Below, piece after piece: positions 49,605 through 61,605 of a stretch of DNA of 64,000 nucleotides. A program made the position numbers and the translations under genes. Origin of the DNA: Eremomyces bilateralis CBS 781.70 (taxonomy: Eukaryota; Ascomycota; Dothideomycetes; Eremomycetales; Eremomycetaceae); assembly GCF_010015585.1 (NCBI RefSeq), contig NW_022985067.1, forward strand, positions 335,514 to 399,513, in the 5' to 3' direction. The stretch's first letter is position 1. Every line of letters begins with the position of its first letter. Under the pieces are notes generated by a model. That model was given only the letters and a program-made list of their open reading frames with translations, had not been told where the DNA came from and did not search any database.

Positions 49605-52437
49605 CTAATACTCAAAGTCGTCATCAACCGACGGTCCCTTGGGCTTCGAGGACGCATCTTGCTTCCTGTACATCTCCGCCACCATCCTGCTCGAAGTCGC
49701 CTGGTCGGGCTTCTTATCGTCTCGCACCCTGATGAACCGTGGGAACCTCAAACTAACCCCTTTCCCTCCTGCCATCTCCTCCGCAGCGGCTTTGTACCGC
49801 GGGCTGAGCGTCAAGTCCGCCGTCTTGACCTCCCAGACCATCTGTGGCTCGAACCACACGTCGGGCTGATCCTTGTTGCCAGCGCTGTGCGAGTAGAATG
49901 GCTTCGCTTTCTCAATGACCATCTCGGACAGTTTGGTATGGAACTCTTCGAGGATGGCTTCGGAGAACCCAGTGCCGATGTTGCAGACGGTCTCGTATTT
50001 CTCGGTGCTGGGGTTCCAGCAGGCCAGGAGGAACGCACCGTATACGGATGTCCGCTTGCCTTTGCCGAAGTAGGCCCCGAGCACGACAAGATCGAGGGAG
50101 TCCCCCACGCCGGCAAGGTAGTCTTTCTTCACTTTCAGCCAGTTCTGGCTTCGTTTGCTGGGTTCGTAGCTGCTCTCGGGCCCGTCCAGCATCTTCACCA
50201 TCAATCCTTCACAGGCGGCTTTCATGCTCTCTTCAAGAATGGCTTGGATCTCTTCGAGTTCGTTCGTGTCCTTGTAGGTCGCGAAAGAAAACTCCCCTTC
50301 AACCGGCGTGAAGGCCTCGTTCAACATTTCTCTACGCTCACGGAATGTCTTCTTGACCAGCGCCTGAAGGGGTTAGCTGGGTTGATATACGGGACTCATT
50401 GCACGTACCTCTCCGTTCAGGAAGAGAAGATCGAACGCAAACACGCAGACCTTGACCTTGACATCCTCAACCTTGACATCCTTCCGTTTCCGCGTCATCA
50501 ATTGCTGAAACGGAAGCAGCTTCTTCTCCACCACATCCCACGCGACCGTTTCGCAATCCAGCACGAAGCTCTTCGTAGTATCCTTCACCCACGTCGGAAG
50601 CTTCGCGAGGATGTCGGGATATTTCTTGCTGAGGTCCTCCGAGTTTCTCGAGAAGATGTTCGCCACGCCTTTCACGGATTTGCCGGCCGAAGGGATGTCC
50701 GTGGCGAAGCTTTGCGGAGCGTCATGCGCGACGTAGTGGATCTGTGCACGCTCTCCATCGTATTTGTATTCACAGGTGAAGTCCTTGCCTTCGAAGCGAT
50801 CAAGAACTTCGGTGATAGATTTGGTTGGACGAGCCAACATGGGTTTGAGCGGTACTCCAGGTTGGAGTCTGCAATTGTCTTGAAGATTACCCAGTCCGTG
50901 TTGGAGAATCATCGGTATGATGACTTCGTAGCTTGGAAGCTCGCTGCGTTTGGCTGTCAGTCCATCGTGATCACAAGTATAGCGCTATGGAGTGATTACC
51001 TGTAAACCGTTTTTAGGGTCCTTTCACCCTGGGCGAGCTGCTCCGTGCTAGGGACCTTCTTGCCATCGTTCGCCGTTGTGATCTCATGGAACACCACGGC
51101 CTGAGCTAGAGCAACCAGCGCGGTTTTTTCTGCGAGACCAAGCCTGAGTTTTCCCTCTAGCGTTCTCACAATGAACTTTGCTTCACTTGCGCCACCCTTG
51201 TTTTCGGTGATGTCAACCCCCTTTGCGCCCTTCCCTACGCTTTCCGCATCGGCGGCCGAGAGGAGTTTCTTTATGCCGGCAATCTTTCGTCCCTGAGATC
51301 CCTGACCTTCGACGGTAGCGATACTCATAAGCCCTGCATGAACGCCACGGACCGTTAACGGCTTCGGTTTGAACATTGTAGGCTGGTTGAGACGACTCTT
51401 CGCGGCGACCAGACCGAGATCTCCAATCTCGTTTTGATCGGCCTTGATAACTTGAAGACTCCGACCAGTGCTCTCTCCAACCGCTTTCATGATCAGGGAT
51501 TCGCCAATACCCAGCTCAATCCCGGAGTAATCGGCAGCCAGTTTGTTTACCATGAGTAAGATCGTAGGGAGAAGGTCACCGGGAGTCAACCGCAGGACCT
51601 GTTGTAGAAACAGAGAGCAGTGCGCCATGATCTCTAGCCGTTTGGTCGTCATCTCAACCTTCGAGAATGTGGCGCAGAGCGCAGCATACGGCACCGGGTC
51701 ACCCGCTTTCCAATCCGGATATGGATCCTTTCCACCCCCCTTAACAACAGTCTGGATCTTTTCGCGGGCTTTTGCAACGACCTCCGGCTTCTCCTCTCCT
51801 TCACTGTCTGCCTCGCTTTCTGCAGCTGAGTCGCTCTTTGTTGACTCCGCTTCATCCTCGTCCTTCGCCTTTTGGGGAACCTTGGCCGCGGCGAGCTTGA
51901 CTGGGCTCTTTGGTGCCCCCTGTGCTGCCGCCCTGCCTCCTTCGGAGCCTTTCGATGGAGAGGGTGAGATCGAGTCCTTCTTCGGCTGTGGCTTCTTGCT
52001 TTCGACTGGCTTTGGTGCCTGCTTGCGCTGCCGCTTGGTTGGGGGTTCGTCGCTATCATCCTCTGATTTTGAGTCCTCCTCTTCGGCAATAGTCCTCTTC
52101 CCATTCAACGAACTCCTCCTCGCCCCGATCTCGCCAGAGTCATCCGGACTCTTCGCCGGTGTTTCGGCGGTCGACTCTTCCATTTTGACATCGGCCTCAT
52201 CGTTCACCTCAGCCTCATCTTTGTCAGCAACTGCTGTGTTTGCTTTCTCCTCTGGTGCATTCTTCATCACCAGCGTCGATTGCCGTGGGGCAGCTTTAGA
52301 AGCGGTTCCATTCGGCTTGCCGAAGAATTTCCTGTGTAACGTAAGTCGCCATTATCCAAACAGGCGGACGCGACAGCCACATACCCGAGGGTCTGCTGCC
52401 TCGATTTAACATACCCAAGTGTTGATTGTTTAGACAT
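49605..52437 (-). CDS. CDC9: DNA ligase I, ATP-dependent (Cdc9)
   Basis: Joins Okazaki fragments and repair nicks in the nucleus. Four exons, complement(49605-50363, 50409-50943, 51000-52331, 52385-52437), give 892 residues. The N-terminus has a PCNA-binding PIP box 'QQTLGKFF' whose Gly codon is split by intron 1. A long acidic/Lys-rich disordered region (to about residue 240) follows, then the DNA-binding domain ('CATFSKVEMTTKRLEIMAH', 'ADYSGIELGIGESLIMKAV'). The adenylation domain carries catalytic Lys in 'EYKYDGERAQIH', plus 'LPTWVKDTTKSFVLDCETVA', 'EGLMVKML' and 'SQNWLKVKKDYL'. The C-terminal OB fold ends 'PSVDDDFEY'. A pair of MCB sites lies in the divergent promoter shared with NOC1, as expected for a G1/S gene. 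Confidence 0.97.
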
Positions 52438-52878
52438 GGTTGCTGGGTGGGGGAAGAGTAGGTTCGAGAAGGACCGAATGAAGGGAGACGGATGGCTCAC
52501 ATGGATTGAGCGGGGTGGAACGAGTGTATTGAACACGATGGATCGAGAGAGACGATGTAGCATGCCACACGGGCTAGTGAAGGGTAAATTAAGAATTTGA
52601 TGTGATTTGCCGATTATGGAGAAGCAGTCAATAATAACTGCTGATCAGATTGACTTCACTTCCACAGTTCCATTGACGCGTCGCAGGCGTCCAGTCACGC
52701 GTCGCTTGTTTTGCCTTATTGCCTCAGGCAACAGACCCTTTCGGTGGCAGATCTCCCTGCAACGGCCCCACCCCAAAATTTCGAGAATTTCATCATCTTC
52801 ATGGAATCGAAAAGCTCGATTGATTCATCCCAAGCACCAGATACCTAATATCAAGATACATTGCTTAATTTCGGCAAA
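52438..52878. promoter_or_regulatory. Divergent promoter region, DNA ligase I / NOC1
   Basis: 441 bp without a gene. It carries two ACGCGT elements 21 bp apart, closer to NOC1 than to the ligase. Confidence 0.65.
52676..52705. promoter_or_regulatory. Paired MluI cell-cycle boxes
   Basis: ACGCGTCGC occurs at 52676-52684 and again at 52697-52705, the same 9-mer in the same orientation two helical turns apart. They lie about 240-265 bp before the ligase ATG and about 175-200 bp before the NOC1 ATG. MBF binding is inferred from yeasts. Confidence 0.7.
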
Positions 52879-55570
52879 ATGGGGAAGAAAAGGAAGCCCT
52901 TGGAACGATTTGAGCGTAATTCGGAGTCGAAGCGCCCCAAATCCGAGCCAACATTTGCACCGAAATCGAAGAAGAGGAATCTGGTATGGCACAGTTGATC
53001 TGACGATCTTACAAGATTGCTGACGAATTGCTCAGGACATAGAAATTGGATCAGACTGGCATGCTGTCCAACTACCCTCCATCCCGATCTCCGACTCCGT
53101 TGTTCAGCCACCCAAGCGTGTACTAGATGAATTGCACAACCATGCCAACCAGCTCCTCGACGCCGAGGTCGCCAAATACGAGCAGGAGACCTCGTCCCGG
53201 TCGAACTCCACGCAGCGGTTCATGTCGACCATCATGACGTCCGGAACCCTGGAGGATAAGATCTCCGCCCTGACCTTGGGCGTCCAGGAGTCCCCGCTGC
53301 ACAACAAAAAGGCCTTCGAGAGCCTCGTCAGCCTGGCGGACAAGCGCAACCGTGGCCAGTCCCTGATGGCGCTGGGAGCGATCAACGATTTGCTCGCTCA
53401 AGGGTCGGTGCTCCCATCTGACCGCAAACTTCGATACTTTGCGAAGAATCCCGCGCTGCTGAGCGCGCTTGAGGGACAAGATATGAAGAATTGGAAGGCG
53501 GGCGACGAGCTTCCGGAACCCATCCGGCCCGCGCACCTGATCGTGTGGGCGTTCGAGGACTGGCTGAAGCATACGTTCTTCAAGATCCTGACAGCGCTAG
53601 AGACCTGGTGCAACGACGAAGTCGAATACTCGCGCAGCCGAGCGCTGACGTACATTGCCGATCTCCTGAACGCCAAGCCGGAGCAAGAGGAGAATCTCCT
53701 TCGACTGTTGGTGAACAAGGTTGGAGATACGAACCGCAAGGTCGCGTCGAAAGCGTCGTTTCTGCTGCTGCAGCTGCAGACCAAGCATCCGGCCATGAAG
53801 GAGACGGTCATCAACGCCATGGAGGCTGACCTGATTTTCCGTCCGGGTCAAAACGATCATGCCAAGTACTACGCGGTCATCACATTGAACCAGACGGTGC
53901 TCAGCATGAAGGAGCAGACGCTGGCGAATAAGCTGTTGGACATCTACTTCGGCCTGTTCCTAGTATTACTAAAGATATCAGAGAAAAACGAGAACACCCC
54001 GGTGGTCAAGGCACCCGAGCCGGAGCAACGGCGCAAATTCAACAAGAAGAAAGGAAAACCGCTCCCATCTGACAAGCCGGCGGAAGAGCTCAACGAGAAG
54101 CTGGTGTCCCAAATTCTTGCTGGCGTCAACCGAGCGTTCCCATTCGCGGATACCAGCGATGCGACCTTCGAAGCACACATTGACACTATCTTCCGGGTCA
54201 CTCATTCGTCCAATTTCAATACCGGCATTCAGGCTTTGATGCTACTGCAGCAGTTCACCAGCAGAAAACATCTGGCGGTCGACCGATATTACCGGGTGCT
54301 CTACGAGTCGCTTCTCGACCCTCGACTTCTGACGTCCTCGAAACAGATCATGTATCTGAATCTGCTGTACAAGTCGCTCAAATCGGATGTTAGCATCAAA
54401 CGAGTCAAGGCTTTCGTCAAGCGACTACTGCAGGTCACGACATTACATGAGCCTTCGTTCGTCTCAGGCGTACTATACCTTGTCCATGAGCTCAACAAGA
54501 CCATCCCCAACCTTCATTCTATGCTCAGCCAGCCCGAAGAAGGCGCCGACGATGAACGCGAGCACTTCGTCGACGTCCCCGAATCCCCTACCGATGCCCC
54601 TCCCCAAACCACCGATACTGCCCCGCGCCCCCGCTACGATCCTCGCAAGCGCGACCCCGAACACAGCGGCGCCGAGCACACCTGCCTCTGGGAGCTCGTA
54701 CCCTACCAAATCCACTACCACCCGTCCGCGCAGCTCTTCGGCTCCCGCTTCCTCTACTCGGAGGAAATGCCCCCCAAGCCCGATGCCACACACCACACGC
54801 TGATCCACTTCCTGGACCGCTTCGTCTACCGTGGCGCGCGCGCCTCCAAGGCGACATCGACGCGCGGCGTCTCGATCATGCAACCGCTCGCGGGCACGGG
54901 GGCGGAGGACGTGCTGATCAAGAGCAAGGCGGGCGGGATGGCGGAGGCGCCGTTGAATGAGCAGAGTTTCTGGCAGAAGAAGGTGGAGGAGGTACCGGTG
55001 GATGAGGTGTTCTTCCATAAGTACTTCAACCAGCCGGCGAACAAGAAGAAGATGGCGAACAAGAAGAGGAAGGATGGCGATGCTGAGGAGGGGAGCGATG
55101 CGGATAGCGAGATGGGCGATACGGAGGTGTGGAAGGCGTTGGTGGATTCGCAGCCGGAGTTAGAGGAAGATGAGGAGGATGCGGATGAGTTTGAGGATGA
55201 CAACGAAGATCTGGGCAGCGGGTTCATGGAGGACGAGGAGGACGAAGACGAAGACGAAGATGCAGAGGTCGAATTCGGCGACGACCAAGACGAGGGCGAA
55301 GATGCCGAACTGTCCGAAGTCGAGCTCAACCTCGAGAGCGACGACGACATGTTCGGCAGCAGCGATGAGGACGGCGAGCTCCCCGACCACATGATGTCGG
55401 TGCTCGAGGAGGCATTAGCAAAGGAGCGCGCGCCGACCACTGCGCCGGCCGAGAAGGAGGAGGATCCGAAAAAGGCGGGCAGGGCGCGGAAGCGGAAGTT
55501 GAAGCAGTTGCCGATGTTCGCGTCGGCGGATGACTATGCGAAATTGCTGGAGGGGGACGATGAAGAGTAG
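52879..55570 (+). CDS. MAK21: Ribosome biogenesis protein Mak21/Noc1
   Basis: Nucleolar factor that, with Noc2, escorts early 60S pre-ribosomes. Two exons, 52879-52983 and 53036-55570, give 879 residues. The N-terminus 'MGKKRKPLERFERNSESKR' is a basic nuclear/nucleolar signal. HEAT-like helices follow, with 'LADKRNRGQSLMALGAINDL' and 'RSRALTYIADLLNAKP', then the CBF/Mak21 domain with 'VNRAFPFADTSDATFEAHID', 'FRVTHSSNFNTGIQALMLLQ', 'DRYYRVLYESLLDPRLLTSS' and 'YLNLLYKSLKSDVSIKRVKA', and 'LWELVPYQIHYHPSAQLFG'. The last 200 residues contain very acidic runs of Asp/Glu and end in a Lys/Arg-rich segment. Divergent from DNA ligase I. Confidence 0.96.
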
Positions 55571-56781
55571 GGGTTGATAGGGAGGGTCGAACTACGGATG
55601 GGAATGCGTTCACGTCTGGGCAAAGGCTTTCTCCATTGGCAAGAATCAAAATACTTGTATCGGAAATGAGGTTGGGCTGTAGACAGGTGTATTCAATGTA
55701 ATGGTCATTGATGACTTCATTTGGTTAGTTTGGAGGATCATGTTTGGTAGTAGAGCGACTGTGAGAGGGAAAGTTCTTCCGATGTCTGGTGTGATGAGCT
55801 GACGATGTGCTGGCTCGAGGGTTGAATCTAGATGGTTTGTTTTAGACTTTGATGATAAGATCACGATAAGGCATCTATCAAGCAATACGAGACATCAAGG
55901 CAGAAATACTTTCTAATCATTATCAACCGCGAATATCCGCAGCTCTCTGCAGTCTACACAGTTCAAATGATTACAACATTAATGATTACAATATCAATTG
56001 ACAGGGACACGCTTTTTACACTGAATGAACCTCAATAGGAAGTTCAGACGACAACCGTAGTCGGAAAATTCCGCGTCAATTGGATGCCCTGCCCAATTCG
56101 CATATCTCGGCCGCGTCGTCATTGTTCATTCCCTGTTCTCTCCCAGAGGCATCCCCGACATTGACGCAGATGGCGCGCATCCACCATTGGGACTCGGACC
56201 GTTCCAGCGGCAAGATCAGTTCATCGCTCACCATCTCGCTTTTCCACTAGGCCCATGGTCTATTTCCATTGGCACCCAGAACCAAACTCTCAATGCGGGG
56301 AACTAGGTTGTCTGGATGGCATGCGGAGACTAGACCCGCGAGCTTCCCAGTTGGGAAGTTGTCAAGACGGATCCCCACGGTTGCATCGTGATCGTCATGC
56401 TTTCTTCGCATCCTGTGCCCACCACCGAGCCTAGGGATAACGGGGATGATTTTGTCTGGGGAAAATGGAGTCGTTGGCTCTATGCGGCTACGGAGGGCGA
56501 AGAGCGAACGACTCCCGGCGCTTTTTGCATCGTCACTTGAAGGCTCTCCGACGTCAGCCAAGCTTGATGACAATTCCATGGAAAACATGAACAGGAGCGG
56601 CGGTTGACGGTGCATGGAGAAGGTGCGGAGATCGTGAGAGACGGGGCCAGTTCTGCCGTAAGGAATATAATCCACTCATTGCCCTCATCGGCTGCTGAAG
56701 AATGGTTTATGATCCTTCGCTGCGTTTGGTGAGCCCGAGACAACTGAATTGCATGCCGTCGTCGTGACTTCTTCCACGATC
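55571..56781. other. Intergenic, NOC1 terminator / trehalase promoter
   Basis: A minus-strand frame of 142 codons (56247-56675) is the longest here; it has no recognisable content and I do not call it. The remainder is gene-less and is expected to hold the trehalase promoter. Confidence 0.5.
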
Positions 56782-59003
56782 ATGGTGACCTTCAAGAGGA
56801 TATCGATCACGCTGCTTGTTTCGATTCCATTCGTTTTTGCGTTGTACGAGAACGGCACCGTCATCGCACCATGCGATTCTCCTGTCTACTGTCATGGAGA
56901 CATCCTTCACGAAATTGAGTTGGCACAGCCGTTCACCGACTCGAAAACATTCGTAGACCTGTAAGTTGGACTCCGCATTGTTCCAAGTTGCAAGCTCTTC
57001 CAATGATCGATTTCTCCAAGAAATCCGGAATCCGCAAGACATCCCGGTTCAACTCGTATTGTGTGAAGTGCATACAAGACCGTCTGCGGAGTGGCGCTAA
57101 CTAATGCTGCAGGCCAACAATTCGTCCATTGGATGAGGTCATCGCCGCCTTCGGTAACCTGTCGCGGCCGATCACCAACAACTCGGATCTCAACGACTTC
57201 CTAACCACCTACTTTGGCGAAGAGGGCACCGAGCTGGAAGAAGTGCCGCGGGAGTCCCTATCCACCCACCCAGTATTCCTGGACCGGGTCAACGACACCG
57301 TGATTTCCGAGTTCGTCGAGAAGGTCATCGACATCTGGCCGGACCTCACGAGGCAGTATGTTGGCCGGGACAATTGCACTGGCTGCGTCGACAGCTTCAT
57401 CCCCGTCAACCGCAGCTTCGTGGTCGCGGGCGGCCGGTTCCGTGAGCCGTATTACTGGGACTCGTTCTGGGTGATCGAGGGGCTGCTCCGCACGCAGGGC
57501 AACTTCACGGAGATTGCGAAGAATATCATTGAGAATTTCCTCGATCTGGTCGATACAGTGGGATTCGTGCCCAATGGAGCAAGGATCTATTACTTGAATC
57601 GCTCGCAGCCGCCACTTCTGTCGTTTATGGTGGATGCCTACGTGCAGTATACGAAGGATACAAGCATCGTGGAGCGGGCATTGCCGCTGTTGATTAAGGA
57701 GCATGACTGGTGGATGACGAATCGAACGATCCAGGTCAGCGCAGAAGGGGAGACGTACACTCTAAACAGGTGAGTATCAGTGCTCATATCCATGGTCCTA
57801 AATCTGACTGATCTCGGTACCAGATATGCGGTGACGAACACGCAGCCTCGACCAGAATCATACCGTGAAGACTACGTCACCGCCAATAATCAGTCCTACT
57901 ACGCTGAATCCGGCATCATCTATCCTACAACCCCATTGGACGAGACTGAAAAAGTTGCACTCTATGCCAACCTCGCCAGCGGAGCAGAGTCCGGCTGGGA
58001 TTACACCACACGATGGCTCGCCACTCCCTCCGATGCACTGAGGGACATGTATTTCCCTCTCCGCAGCCTCAACAACTACGAGATTGTCCCCGTCGATCTC
58101 AACTCCATCCTCTACGGCAACGAACTGGTCATCAGCAAGTACCTCTCCGCTGTCGGCAACGAGACTGGCGCGACGCATTACGCCAACCTCGCCCAACAGC
58201 GTAGCGACGCCATTTACGCCCTCATGTGGAACTCCACATACAACAGCTTCTTCGACTACAACCTCACCTCCTCCTCCCCCTACATGTGGATCCCCGCCGC
58301 GGACGACGACGCCACAGCCGCCGAAACCGCCGGTGCCCCCCCAGGCTCCCAACTTTTCTTCCACGCCGGCCAATTCTATCCCTTCTGGACCGGTGCCGCG
58401 CCCCCGCACCTCAAAAACAACCCCCTCGCCGTCTCCCTCGCCTACACCCGCGTCGCCCAGTACCTCGACGACAAAGCCGGCGCCATCCCTGCCACGAACT
58501 TGCAGACGGGCCAGCAATGGGACCAGCCGAACGTCTGGCCGCCGCTGATCTACATCCTCCTCAAGGGCCTCCTCAACACCCCCGCATCGTTCGGTGCCGC
58601 CGATGATGCCTACCAGTCGGTCCGCGCGCTCGCTGGTCGCCTCGCGCAGCGGTACCTCGACTCGACGTTCTGCACGTGGCGCGCGACAGGAGGTTCGACG
58701 AGCGAGACGCCGAAGCTAGACGGGCTGGCGGCGGAGGCGGAGGGCATCATGTTCGAGAAGTATGCAGACAACGCGACGAACGTGGCGGGAAGCGGGGGGG
58801 AATATGAGGTGGTGGAGGGGTTCGGGTGGACGAATGGTGTGTTGATCTGGGTCGCGGATACGTTTGCGGAGGGGCTGACGAGGCCGGAGTGTGGGGAGTT
58901 GACGCCGGCGCATTTGAGTGGAGGTGGGGCGAGGAGGGCGGTAGAGTTGGATCCGAGGGATGGGCGGTGGGTGAGGAAGTTTGGGAAGCGCAATAGGGAT
59001 TGA
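56782..59003 (+). CDS. Secreted trehalase, glycoside hydrolase family 37
   Basis: Splits extracellular trehalose into two glucose units by an inverting mechanism. Three exons, 56782-56960, 57113-57769 and 57824-59003, give 671 residues; introns are 152 and 54 bp. A signal peptide is present ('MVTFKRISITLLVSIPFVFA'). GH37 signature 1 is 'AGGRFREPYYWDSFW', signature 2 'QQWDQPNVWPP'; the catalytic acid lies in 'GAESGWDYTTRW' and the base in 'EGFGWTNGV'. There are many N-glycosylation sequons (for example NRS, NFT, NET, NST, NLT), as expected for a secreted protein. The upstream frame stays open to 56749 but starts with a non-ATG codon. Convergent with the peptide transporter, suggesting nutrient uptake genes side by side. 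Confidence 0.95.
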
Positions 59004-59294
59004 GGAGGCGTGAAGGAATGTTTAGCTACTGCGGATGGTGCTGTAGCCGGCCAGTAAATCTGCCATCACTGATGCCAGATCATGGCATATAATAATGATG
59101 TATTTTACCTTTCACGAGATACTATTAGTGCATTTCTCAACTGAAAGCTTTTCAGTCGCAACGGTTTGAAGAGCGACGGAGCTTCCAATTTCCAATATCG
59201 AACGTTTACGATCTATATTGATATATGGCAGCCATTGCAACAGTATCACCGGAACCTCCAATACGATTCCCTTCCCTTAGTGCTGCAACACTTC
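59004..59294. other. Convergent intergenic, trehalase / PTR2
   Basis: Short gene-less gap with both 3' ends. Confidence 0.5.
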
Positions 59295-61605
59295 TCACGC
59301 AGCCCGCTTCGCCGGCAGCTCGTTAATCTCCGTCACCTCACCACCCGCCAGCTCCCTCACCTCACCACCCCCCAGCTCCCTCACCTCACCACCCCCCAGC
59401 TCCGCCTTCTCGAAATCTCCCTGGTTACGCGCCTGCTCGAAATTCTCCTGGTCACGTGCCTCCTCGTCCCCCAACTTATCCTTGGCGCCCAGGTTTTTGC
59501 CCTGGTAGGTCGACTCGGGCAGCAGGTTGAGGGCCTCCTCCTCGGCGTCGAGCTTGTGGAAGAACCACCAAAAGGCAACACCACCGCAGAACGCGATGAT
59601 TGCCACGGAGCCATAGTTCCACTCCAGCAGCGGGTCCTCGGACAGCGCGGTGAAGGCCTGGCCGATGGCGGAGGAGACGGCCTGGCTGAAGTGGTAGAAG
59701 CCGAAGACCATGCCTTTCATGTTGGCGGGGGCTTTGGTGTAAGCGTATTCGAGACCGGTGATGGAGGCAAAGATTTCGGCGAGACCGACCAGGACGTACT
59801 ACAGTGTGTTAGTCGGGAGATGCTTCTCTCTAGGGTTTCGAGGATGGGAAGAGGAGACATACCGCTCCGGTTTGGGACCACACGTTGATTGGCGCGGCCG
59901 GTTCATCGCACGTGTTCATATATTTCCCGCACGCTCCGGTCTTATAGATGTAATGTTGCACGACCGCGGCCCAGATCATAGCGGAGCATGCAACAAAGAA
60001 GCCTGCGCACATGCGGCGCAGCGGGGTGAACCGAATCTTCATTTTCCGAAGGGCCGGATATATGAGCTGATCGAGGATCGGGATCATGATGATGATTCCA
60101 AGCGGGTTCATGTTGTTGATCAAGTCGTTCGGGGCACCGTGCAGAGACATGGTTGCCGCCTGCGATACCAAGTTGCCGTCGATTTGGTTGTACGCGAGCC
60201 AGAAGAGGGGGTAGAAGATGAAGACACCGCAGGCCTTGACTCCACGAGCTACTTCATCGACCCAGGCGTCGTCAAAGGTCATCCACTTCGGCTTGTTCAC
60301 GACACGGGAAGGCTTCACATCTTCCCAGAAGGTGCCCGAATTGAAGTTCCTTGCGCTGGAGGTAGGTGGTCAGCTTGGATCCCGGCGTAGAGATCGCACT
60401 GGGGAAACTTACGTCGTGACTGGGTTAGGCGACACCTTGCCCCTCATTGCGTACTTCATCAGCCGGGCCGACTTGCCCAACACAGAACCAGTCGGCGGCT
60501 TGTTGACATAGCGGTTGTTGAAGACGGCCAGAACGATGGGGCAGAGTGCGAACATGATGGTGGGCAGCAAGTACGACAGCCAGAAACCGACATAACGTTC
60601 CGCGTAGACCATACTAACCTGCCCGGTGATGGAGCCGACATTGATGAACATATAGAAGTACATGAAGATTCGCTGGGTGGTGACAGCGGGATCGACAATG
60701 ACTCGCTCGCCGGTTGCCAAGGTTTTGATGTGCATCGGCTTGGATTTCAGCTGGTCAACCATGAGGGGAGAGACATTGGGTCTTGTTGGAGTCAGCTACA
60801 GTTCAATAATGGAGTAAGTCAGAGCCCTGCTTACTTGAATCCTCCCACACCAGTACCGAAGAAGACGAGACCCACAGCCAGGCAGCCCATGGCACCTGTG
60901 GGGTTCTTGATCACTTGAGGAATAGCGGAGATAATGATAATGACATGTCCGAACATAGCACACGCAATTGACATCTGGATGGTCTTGATCTTTCCCCATT
61001 TAGAGTCGGCAATATATCCTCCAAAGAGCGGCGTAAAGTAGGACCAGAATCGATTGACTAGGATTATTAGTAACCTGACCTGCTTTGGAGGGGCCTGGAA
61101 TCCTTACACAACACGAGACCAGTGGAAGCACGCTGGCCATAGTTAAGCGCACCAGGTCGTCCATCATCGCGGGGGTCGTTTCCAGTAGTAGATCCTTCGG
61201 GTAGTGGTCGCTGAACGAAGTTGACCACTGAATCACAATCAGTCATTGTGCATCAGATGTGCTCTACAAAGATACTTACACACTGCAGTCGTTCCGTAGT
61301 ACGCAAATCGTTCGCCTGGACATCTCGCAGTTAGCCATCAATATGCCCAATTGGACCGATTCGGAATGCATACAAAGTTCCACGAAGGTGACGGTGAAGG
61401 CGATCCACGGGATACGTCCAGGAACGCGCCTCAACGTCTCGATCTCTTCTTCCGTGGGGAGTACATATCCCGAGTCGTCGTCCGAAAGGGGCTCGGGAAA
61501 TGCGACCTCGTCTTGTTTCTTCTCCAATGGCGGAGTCGGATCCCCGAGGCCTTTAACCTGTGCCTTGGCTATGTCAGGAGCTTCGGCGGTTGCGTCGAAA
61601 GCCAT
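59295..61605 (-). CDS. PTR2: Proton-coupled oligopeptide transporter (POT/PTR2 family)
   Basis: Plasma-membrane symporter importing di- and tripeptides. Seven exons, complement(59295-59798, 59863-60355, 60413-60781, 60835-61057, 61108-61227, 61280-61315, 61374-61605), total 1977 nt, 658 residues. Exon 2 is only 36 bp and codes for 'ERFAYYGTTAV', the conserved ExxERFxYY region. Other signatures: 'FVQRPLPEGSTTGND', 'FGTGVGGFKPNVSPLMVDQ', 'QRIFMYFYMFINVGSITGQ', 'WLAYNQIDGNLVSQA' and 'GLEYAYTKAPANMKGMVFG'. About twelve membrane helices are evident. The cytosolic C-terminus carries three nearly identical 'ELGGGEVR' repeats from a 24-bp minisatellite. All junctions are GT..AG and keep phase. Confidence 0.94.
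59334..59403. repeat. Three 24-bp tandem units in the PTR2 C-terminus
   Basis: Units start at 59334, 59358 and 59382 and differ at one or two bases; the third is slightly incomplete. They encode the repeated Glu-Leu-Gly-Gly-Gly-Glu-Val-Arg segment without breaking the frame. Confidence 0.85.

Noticed and set aside
49659-51005. 448-codon plus-strand open frame opposite DNA ligase I
   Set aside because: It lies fully across ligase exons and introns, shows no domain, and the ligase reading is certain.
56247-56675. 142-codon minus-strand open frame upstream of trehalase
   Set aside because: No recognisable content, no splice partners, and it lies where the trehalase promoter must be. Kept only as a note.
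57858-58517. 219-codon minus-strand open frame opposite trehalase
   Set aside because: Shadow of a GC-rich exon; repetitive Gly/Val composition.
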